Assembly (NCBI GenBank): GCA_018806915.1
Contig: JAGKQI010000093.1
Location: 930,001 to 994,000, forward strand
Direction of reading: 5' to 3'
Source of the DNA: Phytophthora colocasiae
Taxonomy: Eukaryota > Oomycota > Peronosporomycetes > Peronosporales > Peronosporaceae
DNA: 64,000 bases
The position numbers and the translations under genes are program-made. The notes beneath the pieces are model-generated. The model was not told the origin of the DNA and searched no databases. It worked only from the letters and a program-made list of their open reading frames with translations. Below, one piece after another: positions 56,195-64,000 of the stretch (the stretch's first letter is position 1; the number at the start of each line of letters is the position of its first letter).

Positions 56195-56369
56195 ATGAAG
56201 GGGGGCAAAATGCCCCCCTTCATCTTCCAATCAACAGCTGTGCAGAAAGGCTCTGATCAGGCAAGTACCGTGCTTTATGAAGGGGGGCAAAATGCCCCAC
56301 TTGATTTATTAACATGCCAACTTTGTATACCATAGTAGCCAAAGAGAATAGGCTGTGTTCGCGAAAGGG
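56195..56369. promoter_or_regulatory. Right end of piggyBac 2: subterminal palindromes and TIR
   Basis: TATGAAGGGGGGCAAAATGC occurs near 56195 and again near 56276. The first copy is completed to a perfect palindrome (AAGGGGGGCAAAATGCCCCC), and the TIR CGAAAGGG lies at 56362-56369. The stretch 55648-56194 between the transposase start and these repeats shows no gene and presumably holds the transposase promoter. Confidence 0.75.
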
Positions 56370-56402
56370 TTAAAGTGAATAAACGGCGTTTATTCACTTT
56401 AA
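56370..56402. repeat. 33-bp palindrome at the right edge of piggyBac 2
   Basis: Sixteen-base arms (starting TTAAAGTGAATAAACG) around a single central G. The outer TTAA is also the piggyBac target copy at 56370-56373. The palindrome ends with another TTAA at 56399-56402. It belongs to the flanking DNA rather than to the element. Confidence 0.9.
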
Positions 56403-56410
56403 CATTTATT

Positions 56411-57527
56411 AGGGGTTCTCAATTGTGCAGCAATTGACTTTATTTTTTCGGACGACGTTTCGCGCAAAACGTTTTTAGCCAATCAAACGCTTCGTAATTG
56501 AGGGCCCCGCTGCAGGTTTTTGTCAGTGCCAGCAGCAAGTAGTTTTTTTTGCGGCGACTCCTACCTCAAGATCTTGGTAGAAGCAGATCCAGCATGCCAA
56601 AGTTATCAGCTAAGCAGCGTAAGCTGCGAGAGCTACGAGAAATTATCACCAAGCGGGAAGCCGCTGCCATCAACAGGGAGATACGCGTTTCTGAACAGTG
56701 TTTCCAGCGAGCTGATCTTGTTTGTGATGTCTTTAACTGTACGTTCAGTAGCTATGCCTGCAGCAGCAATTTTAGCTTTGACCTCCCCAGCTAAAGTGGC
56801 TTTCGTCTCCCCATTCTGGCTGTCTCCACCTCGGTAACGGTTGTAGTTATTGCCATCCGTGAGCCAGTCCATGAGCACGCTGATAGAGCTAACATCGGGC
56901 GTTGGTCCGTCGTTGTGCCAAAGCACGCGCTTGTTCAACTGCATTGTGGGTGCTGAGGTCTGCTTTATAAGTGCATTGTAGCAGCGCTTTCCGCAAGCAG
57001 TCTTTTTAAAAGTGTCGCTTGCTCCAAATAGAGGCAGCATCACGGCAGCGCAAGCCGCGTGAACGGCACGGTCGCAACCTGGTTTACTGCATCCTTTCAT
57101 CTCGTCTCCACCTTCGTCTTTTGAGACCTTCTTGCAGCCTCTCCAACAACACGCTTGTTCTGAGGGTTCGTCACCAGACGCAGCGAAGGCCACTTGAGCT
57201 GGTGTGTCCGCAGATTCACTAGTCACTGTCAGGTTCAACTGGCTTTCGTCCATGGTGATCCCTTCTTGCGCCTGGCTTGCCGATATCGCGGGCTGCTGCT
57301 GAGGAGCAGTCATGCTCACGAGTGCGCGGCGGAGAATGCGGCTTTTCGAATGAGGTGCGATCTTCGGCCGCTGCCAGCAAAAAAATATCCAACTTACTGC
57401 AAGCCGTCCTGCATCGATTTTGATGCAGAACGGGAAAAATGTGCTCGGCCAATCAGATGGACGGAAAAAAATCTCTACTTGCTGCACGAAAAAAAATCAA
57501 CTACTTGCTGCACAATTGAGAACCCCT
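56411..57527. mobile_element. Small TIR transposon coding for a Cys-rich/SANT-like protein
   Basis: The 23-bp inverted ends are 56411-56433 and 57505-57527, starting AGGGGTTCTCAATTGTGCAG. ATT flanks both sides (56408-56410, 57528-57530). The 1117-bp element carries one minus-strand gene (57313-56633) and no DDE core. Harbinger-type elements code for a Myb/SANT-like accessory protein, so a non-autonomous relative is possible. The 3-bp ATT duplication is not the usual TWA, so the family stays open. Confidence 0.85.
56633..57313 (-). CDS. Cys-rich and SANT-like protein of the small TIR element
   Basis: ATG at 57313 (MTAPQQQPAISASQAQEG), 226 residues; the open frame upstream runs into the TIR and was not used. 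Residues 55-110 are Cys-rich (CCWRGCKKV, MKGCSKPGCDRAVHAACAAV, CGKRCYNALI) and look like a zinc-binding module. Residues 135-215 resemble a SANT/trihelix-like fold (VSSISVLMDWLTDGNNYNRY, VKDITNKISSLETLFRNAY). Such pairs are used for DNA binding at transposon ends. On the opposite strand near 56594 a short frame MPKLSAKQRKLRELREIITK overlaps the 3' end; it could be an exon but lacks further support. Confidence 0.6.
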   Translation of the reverse strand: MTAPQQQPAISASQAQEGITMDESQLNLTVTSESADTPAQVAFAASGDEPSEQACCWRGCKKVSKDEGGDEMKGCSKPGCDRAVHAACAAVMLPLFGASDTFKKTACGKRCYNALIKQTSAPTMQLNKRVLWHNDGPTPDVSSISVLMDWLTDGNNYNRYRGGDSQNGETKATLAGEVKAKIAAAGIATERTVKDITNKISSLETLFRNAYLPVDGSGFPLGDNFS

Positions 57528-57825
57528 ATTAAACGCTACGAGAATGTCATAGCCAGATATCTTTATTAAATCTTTACCTCTACTTTATTGTTATCCTTAT
57601 GGACGTGATCAGTCCTACGCAAACACGGTAGGGACAACTGCATCCTCTCGCTCTTGCTTACGTCTAGCGATGGTATTGGAAAGGCCTAGTTTTAAACGTC
57701 CAAAATGTTTTGAACGTTCTGAAGTATCTAAAATATCCAAAAGTGTCTAAAAGCCCGAACATCATGTCGCCTTTACAGTCTGCAAAGGAAGAGGTCTTGA
57801 CGTCAATACCCGTTAATGCTTAGGC

Positions 57826-60178
57826 ATGGCTGACACGCCTGAACCATCACCAGCACCCGCACGTACACCAAATCTGGAAGCAAGTTTGTTCCGGTTGCCG
57901 CCTGGCTCCGCTCTCAGACGATCTCCACGCTACAGCCCCTATCGTTCTGGCGTATCTTACGCTAGCTCACCACAACCCTCGTCGCGCCTGCCAGCGACCA
58001 ATAGGCAAGTGAATTTTTCGCCACAGTCTCGTTCGTCTCCTAGTCAGCGGCCCCCAAGATCTCCTGCCCCGCTCAGGCACCAGGCCTCGCCATTAAGGGC
58101 CGGAAGACCGCGCGATGACATTTGGTAGCACTTTACCATTGTAAGAGGGAACGGAAAGAAGCATGGTCGATGCAATTACTGCGGTTTGCTAAAGAAAAAC
58201 GGAAAACCTAGTGGGGACCTTTTGAATCACCTAACCAAAGCTAAGCAATGCCCCAAGGTACCAAGAGATGTTCGAGCGGCTCTGCAACCGGCACAACCCC
58301 CCGAAGTAACCCCTGTAATTGATACACCAGCCTTTGACGCCTAGCCCGATCATCCAGGATGCCTTTGAAATGGCGCTTGCACGTGTATTTTTTGTATTCG
58401 CCCTCTACCTTATGCTGATTGAAGCTCAAGTGTTTCGAAAATTTATCTCTATGGTGGCGCCGACCATGCAGCTTCCATGAAGGTATAAACTCAGCGAGGT
58501 ATTGCTTAAACGAGTGCGCGAACAGCTGTGGAAGGACCACGTTATCAAGCTGATTAACGAGCAGGTCTTTGTGTCCCTGGTTACAGATGGTTGGAGTGAT
58601 ACCAACGGTTCCAGCATTATTAACTTTATGGTTGTTGCGCCTGGGATGCCCTCCGTCTTTTGGACGTCGTGGTCGACTAGATCTGAGCGCCACACCGCGC
58701 TGTATCTTGCCGGAGAAATCGAGAAAGTTGTTGAGGAGATCAAGCGCGACACTTCTGCCCAAGTAGTTTGTGTCCTAACCGACAACGCCCAGAATATGAG
58801 GAGCGCTTCGAATTCAGCCGGCCAAATGTGATCAGTGGTGGCTGCTCAGCTCACGTGCTCAATCTTCTACTACAAGACGTGTGTCGTTTTCCAGCTATTC
58901 GTGTAGTTCAGTCACGAACAGTTGCAATTACACGATTTGTCAAAGATCATCTCGCATTGCTAGACGAGTTCAAGCAACTGCAACAAAAAACACGAAATCT
59001 CGGTTTGGATACAAGAGGTTTGGTACTTCCGGTACCAACGCGTTGGTACTCAGTTTTTTTCCTGCTTGAGACGTGTGTTGAATAGTCGCGACGTTCTTAA
59101 AAAATATTTTTGAGCTCTGACTATGAACTATTTCGAGATCACTATCGAGAACCGCGCCAAGTCGGAAGAAATTACGGTATATGACCGCGCTGATCCGGGA
59201 CAATAACTTTTGGAATAACTTGAGAACAATTGTGCGGCTCCTGGAACAAATTATCGAGGCATTGAGGCAATTAGAAGCGGACAATGTCTTTATCTCTGGT
59301 GTTTACAAGTGGTTTAGATGGCTACGATACCATGCGGCATACAGCCGGAACAAGAAGCATCACACATGATTGATTTAGAAGACGAGCATGTGAATGATAC
59401 CGTCCCTGACAGCGGTATTACTTTGCTTAGCTTGAGCGTACAACTACTGCGACAACTAACCATCAGGGTCACGATTTACTTAACGGCGAAAATTCTGTAG
59501 CTCCTGGCGAATATGAGAACGTTGCTGCTCTTCCGGCCGACAAACTTCAACGTTTCTTTCGCCAAGAGATAAACACTCGCTGGAATTACGTTTACTCAAA
59601 CGCGATGGGAATCGCTTTCTTGCTGGCCCTACTACAGATCTCGATGACTTCGTTGGGTTTGATAACGACAACGTAGATGTTCAAATTTGTGAAATGGCTG
59701 AACGATGCGGCCACTCAATTTAATCACCGGTCCTGCAAAGTTGACTGCTGAAGTTCTCAAATTTTAGAGTATGAAGCGGCGAGGAGGTGAAACACAGTGA
59801 CAAATGTACTCCGAGTCAAGTTCACGTGGCTACTGGAGCGCTAAGAGTGACAAAGAGTATCCTTTACTGTAGAACATTGTTGCCAGGGTGTTTGCAATGC
59901 CCACGTCCTCAGCAGCAAGCGAAAGAGCTTTTAGCATTCTGGACCATATTCATTCAAAGAGAAGGAACAGGCTCTCAGTTGCGAAGGTGGAGATGCTCGC
60001 CTATATCTACATAAATTACGGCACGATTCAGAAGGAAGGAGTGTTGCAAGAGGAAATTCAAGCATGCATTACTCCTGCGATTTCGAACAGTACCTGCTAC
60101 AAGTTTGCCGACGCAAGAGGATATGCGTGCTACGCATTCTCATTTGAGTCCCGTTGGAAGGACAGGCTAAGAAGGTAG
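57826..60178 (+). pseudogene. hAT-family transposase, decayed
   Basis: Begins with ATG at 57826 (MADTPEPSPAPARTPNL), a Pro/Ser/Arg-rich N-terminus, then an in-frame TAG (58126-58128) where a BED finger starts. The finger follows (KHGRCNYCGLLKKNGKPSGD, LLNHLTKAKQCP). The catalytic-fold region has VFVSLVTDGWSDTNGSSIIN (first Asp region) and VVCVLTDNAQNMRSA (second), then a frame change to VLNLLLQDVCRFP and VPTRWYSVFFLLETCVE. The C-terminal hAT dimerisation block is in another frame near 59890-60000 (PTSSAASERAFSILDHIHS). At least three frame changes and one nonsense codon are present. I could not find TIRs or an 8-bp duplication. 57528-57825 and 60181-60240 show no other gene. Confidence 0.85.
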
Positions 60179-60354
60179 CCAGTTTCATCTACTTTTCATC
60201 AGCAAACGCGTAGGAGGCAAGGCGATAGCCCTTACATGTAGTTCAGAGCCCAAGCTCAGTTTATTTCTCATTCTCACTTTTACCAGCTAATCAACAAGCT
60301 ACTTGAGTCTCCTACATCGCCACACTCTTCAGTCGACTTCCTAGCCTTCCATCA

Positions 60355-60370
60355 GGTTATGAACCCAAGC
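60355..60370 (+). other. Primer-binding site of the second Copia
   Basis: GGTTATGAACCCAAGC directly follows a CA. It differs by one base from the site of the other Copia family (GGTTATGAGCCCAAGC), and both are complementary to the anticodon arm of initiator methionine tRNA. Confidence 0.6.
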
Positions 60371-60539
60371 CTCGACTCGCACTAAAGAGTGAACAAGTGG
60401 CTGTATTGAAGACTATCGACCCCTGAAACCGAATACCCGCGTTTCCTGATCCCCGTAATACCTGACCTCTGGATACATGATACCTGATTCCTGCGACGTG
60501 TGAGAACTTCAACTTGCATCTGTACATCGTCCAGGAACC

Positions 60540-63500
60540 ATGGAAACCGACGATATCGAGATGAAACCTCGTCTACAACGAAACCTAGCAGCAGAGCTGC
60601 AAGCAGCGGCCGGTGATACTTCGGTGAAACCCGAACCGGTCAGCATGAAAACTGATACTAATATGGAAACATTGAAGGCGGAAGTGACGACATTGCGACA
60701 ACAAGCAGCATCTACCGCCAAACTAGCACAAGAATCGGAACGGATGCGCACAGGATTTGCCTAACTAATACAATGGCAAACGACAACAAGGAAGCTCGAA
60801 GCCGAGCTAACCGAGCTTAGAGCTCAGGCCCAGGCAGCACCTCAACTACAATCAGAGGTTTTGCAACTTAGAACCGAGCTACGAGATGGCATAGCCAGGG
60901 CAGTACATCCTCGTTCAACTCAACACCAACGTGGAGACCAACCTCCACCACCTGCTCAAAACTCCCAGCCACCAGCTCCGTCGGCAGCGGCAACTTACAG
61001 GTCGCCTAAGATAAAGGACGGTATCTGCCGAATATTGGATGGTCAAGGAGTATACCCTGGTTTAGGCGCGGGCTTTGAAGACTTTATTCTCGAGTTTGAG
61101 CAAGCAATATCGACTGAGTCGCTTTTGAACCAATCGCGTTGGAGTTCTCAACTTAAAGCTCAAGTACTGGAAGAGCAGCACGCTTTTTTCATTCTAATAC
61201 CACCCGGTGGCGCGTTGAAAACCCCCTCTTCAACTACGAAGATTTTAAAGTAAGGTTGAAAGCTGAGTTCGGCTGTAGATTAAACCAAGTGCAATTATGC
61301 AAACGCCTAACCTCGGGCAAGCGCACTCAAGACTCCTGGTCAGAATATCTCGACTACCTAAAATACGTGGCCCGTCTCATGGGTCTGCTATTACTAGAGA
61401 TCTTTTGCGCGAATGCTTGCCCAGAGCTGTCCAGCACGCTCATCGCCCGCATTGACCGATCAAACCAGAATTACTATCAAGAAGCTGATCGGATGCTCGC
61501 TCTACTGGTGGCTTTACGAGGTGATGGCCACAAGCGCACTCAAGTTAACCGCCCGAATCAACCTCCTACGAACAGTGACAAGACGTCTGGAGGTGGCCCC
61601 CAACAGAAACCCAACCAACGTTCTGGTCAAGGCCAAGCCCACGCCGCATCGGCGAAACCCGTCGGCAAAGTAATTTGTTACGTATGTGATGAGGAAGGTC
61701 ATCGCGGTCCTGCCTGTCCCGATCTGAAGAAAGCGAAAGCCACCATCAAGAAGGAAGGACACGCTAGCAATGCTTCAGTGTCGACCACCGAATCGGTGCC
61801 AACGAATGATGAGAATATCGAGGAAGCACACCTGTGGATTACAGACTCCACGTCATCAATACCTTCACCAGAATGGATCTTAGACTCTGGTGCCACGCAC
61901 CACATGTGCTGTCGACGGATCAAGCGAAGGCGAAGCCGGAGCGGGCTTAGGCTGGCGGTTTAACGCTCCGTGTGCGGAGCACGCGGGCTTAAACCCCAGT
62001 ATTACGGACAATAAATGAGTTAACCCCACCAATTGAGAACTGCCATCCGGTACCGAAGTTTGCCAGTTGACTATTCGAGTAACAAACTCGGACACGATTG
62101 TGTCGACTCTGAGGGAAAACTGCCTGCTGGAGACTACCGTGGATGGGATCAAGCAGAGTGTCTTATTGACGAACGTGTACTACTGCGACAAGCTTGGTCG
62201 CAACCTCCTCTCCCTGACGCAACTACGCAAGCAGGGTATTTGTTTTCTGTTCTCAAAGAAATGCACGTTTCACTCTCGCGATGGAAACATTGTAGGCGAA
62301 GCAATTGAACGCAACGGACTATGGATCGTAAACGCAACTACTGTCGGCCCAACATGCAGTGATGCTCATGCCTTACTCGTAAACGTGAAGAAGGATACAC
62401 TGCAGAAATGGCACGAACGGCTTGGTCACCTTAATTTCCAGGACCTTCTCCGGATGATGAACAACAATCTCGCTACTGATTTTGAGCCTGTGAACAAGAA
62501 AATCACGTTTTGCATGGCATGCGCCGAAGGAAAGCAATCCCGAAATAAGCAACCAACACAAGACACATCTGACTCGGCTCCAACTGACGAGCTCGGCGCG
62601 GTCATATGCATGGACCTGAAAGTCGATCTTAAACCCGACCGGCATGACCATCGGCATATTCTAACCATCGTCGACCATGCCTCCAACTATAACCAAGTTT
62701 TGCTTCTGACGAAAGAGGAAGTCTTCGACAAGTTCTTGCAGTTCTCAAATGAGTTCCAACGTCAGCACGACCGCAAAATTAAGGTCCTCCGCACCGATGG
62801 AGGGGGAGAGTTTTTGAGCGATTCAAAGCCCTCCTTGTTGCGAGGGGATTTACTCAGCGTTATGGTGTTGATTTTGAAGCCACATTTTTCGCCGGTACTA
62901 AAAAATCCCAGTTTGAGGTTTATTGTGATGCTAGCAGCAATCTGGAGAACCAAGCTTCGCCAGGGCGACGTTCCGAATGCCTATCTGAAATCAGACCTGG
63001 ACAAACCGATTTACTTGAAGCCACCATCCGGAACCTCCAACGACAACGACACACGCGTGTGGCTTCTCCTAAAAGGTCTGTATGGTCTGAAGCAGAGTGG
63101 AAAGCTCTGGAACGATCTCATCAATGCTTTTCTACAGGAACTGGGATTTCAGCGCTCACGAATGGACCCTTGTCTTTGTTTTATGCGAGAACACGACAGT
63201 CTCTGCGTCTTGGGACTCAACGTGGACGACATTTTGATCGTAAGCCAAGACCCAGCCTTGTCGGATCGCGTTATGTCTTAACTGACCCAGCGCTTTGACA
63301 TTAAGGACATTGGCGAAGCAGAAGTGCCTCGGCATCTGGATTAAACGAACCTCCGAAGGAATCATAATCCACCAGCACCAAACCATACGTGGCCTATCGG
63401 AGAAATTCGGCATGAGCAATTGCAAGCCAATCGCAACCCCGACGGATGTCAACCATCATTTCTTTTATGAGCAGAGGCACCCTTTTCACGATACCAGTTC

Positions 63501-64000
63501 GTTCCGTGAAGCAATCGGCAGTCTACTATGGCTATCAAATTGCACTCGTCCCGATATTTCTACGGCAGTTAATTGATTCCGATTCGTATCATGCCGAAAT
63601 TACATCACTGGAATGGAATTAAGCGCATTTTGCTTTATCTTCAAGATACGAAGACAAAAGGACTGCTATACCAGAACGGAAATGGCATCAACTCACGTTT
63701 GAGGCCCATCATCTACTCAGACGCAAATTTGGCAGGTGATTCAGCTACAGTCAAATCTACGAATGGAGCTGTCTTGCCGATCAACGGTATGATTATTGCT
63801 TGGTCATCTCGTAAACAAACCACTGTGGCTCTTTCGACTATGGAAGCCGAATATGTTGCTGCATGTTCCGCTGTGCAGGACTGCATTGCGATTTACCAAC
63901 TGCTTCAAGAACTCAAACTGCTTCGTGAGACCGACTCGATTATACTCAGAGTTGACAATCAATCCGCGATCTCTATGCAAAATGCCTCCACGCAGCGAAC
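60540..64000 (+). pseudogene. Copia Gag-Pol of the second family, with deletions and insertion
   Basis: ATG at 60540 (METDDIEMKPRLQRNL) opens a coiled-coil Gag. The frame breaks near 60760, 61240 and later. Zinc knuckle CYVCDEEGHRGPAC is near 61680 and protease WILDSGATHHMC near 61875. About 130 bp of foreign-looking sequence (61908-62045) then separates the active site from the rest of the protease. Integrase parts WHERLGHLNFQDLL (near 62410) and LRTDGGGEFLSD (near 62790) follow. Soon after, the sequence jumps to RT (NAYLKSDLDKPIYL near 62980), so the integrase C-terminus and RT start are deleted. RT YGLKQSGKLWNDL and LNVDDILIVS (near 63225) lead into a region with further stops. RNase H (SRKQTTVALSTMEAEYVAAC) is near 63810-63870. 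Confidence 0.88.

Larger units (their letters stand above)
49629..56369. mobile_element. piggyBac-like DNA transposon 2 (6741 bp) with transposase, DOT1-like gene and NME7 fragment
   Basis: TTAA (49625-49628) precedes CCCTTTCG, and CGAAAGGG precedes TTAA (56370-56373). Subterminal copies of a GGGGGCAAAATGCCCCC palindrome lie inside both ends. Contents: plus-strand SANT-DOT1-like gene (49981-51364), a decayed NME7-like fragment (51436-52439) and an intact minus-strand piggyBac transposase (55647-52801). As in piggyBac 1, transposase and DOT1-like gene are convergent. The TIR sequences of the two elements are different. Confidence 0.88.
60241..64000 (+). mobile_element. Second Ty1/Copia family element, decayed, runs off the window
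   Basis: A probable 5' LTR ends CA at 60354. Then come a primer site (60355-60370) and Gag, zinc knuckle, protease, integrase, RT and RNase H in Copia order. The LTR start is not defined; it lies in about 60181-60300. The family differs from the tandem Copia array in protein sequence but shares the unusual primer site. The element continues beyond 64000. Confidence 0.85.

Overview
The window looks like nuclear DNA from an oomycete, most likely Phytophthora or a close relative. The genes are compact with short GT-AG introns (about 60-100 bp). There is an FYVE-GAF protein of the oomycete type, and the transposon load is heavy: Gypsy, Copia, piggyBac, hAT and small TIR elements. I could not run searches, so the organism is an inference.

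Layout. 1-12160 is a decayed Ty3/Gypsy chromovirus-type element on the minus strand. Its probable 5' LTR was split at TTAA by a 5.47-kb piggyBac element (6626-12096). 12215-26433 holds two neighbouring minus-strand genes of one coiled-coil/bZIP-like family. The first is cut near codon 16 by a 10.9-kb Copia array, LTR-internal-LTR-internal-LTR, flanked by one 5-bp target duplication. 26802-46611 is the gene-rich core: a SCY1-like pseudokinase, ribosomal protein L13a, an FG-repeat cyclophilin, an unknown basic protein, two tandem dihydroxyacid dehydratases, an FYVE-GAF protein and a 4-coumarate-CoA-ligase-like enzyme. 46608-64000 is again transposon-rich: a FAR1/SANT-like protein, a TIR element with 50-bp ends, a second piggyBac element (49629-56369), a small TIR element coding for a Cys-rich/SANT-like protein, a broken hAT transposase and a broken Copia element running off the window.

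Main discoveries. (1) The two piggyBac elements have different TIRs, different subterminal repeats and very divergent transposases. Both nevertheless carry the same second gene, convergent to the transposase: an N-terminal SANT/Myb-like DNA-binding domain fused to a DOT1-like histone methyltransferase fold. This suggests a piggyBac lineage that carries its own chromatin modifier. (2) The Gypsy element is packed through coding and LTR sequence with short near-perfect hairpins (6-12 bp arms), roughly one per 50 bp where I counted. I did not notice comparable density in the neighbouring Copia copies or genes.

How the genes relate. The core genes are housekeeping and unlinked in function: branched-chain amino-acid synthesis, translation, membrane traffic and acyl/phenylpropanoid activation. 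The accessory parts show nested insertion, capture of an NME7 fragment, gene conversion between the dehydratases, and several SANT-type domains reused by different transposons. Many 1-bp frameshifts differ between two nearly identical Copia copies, so some of the breaks reported here may be assembly errors.
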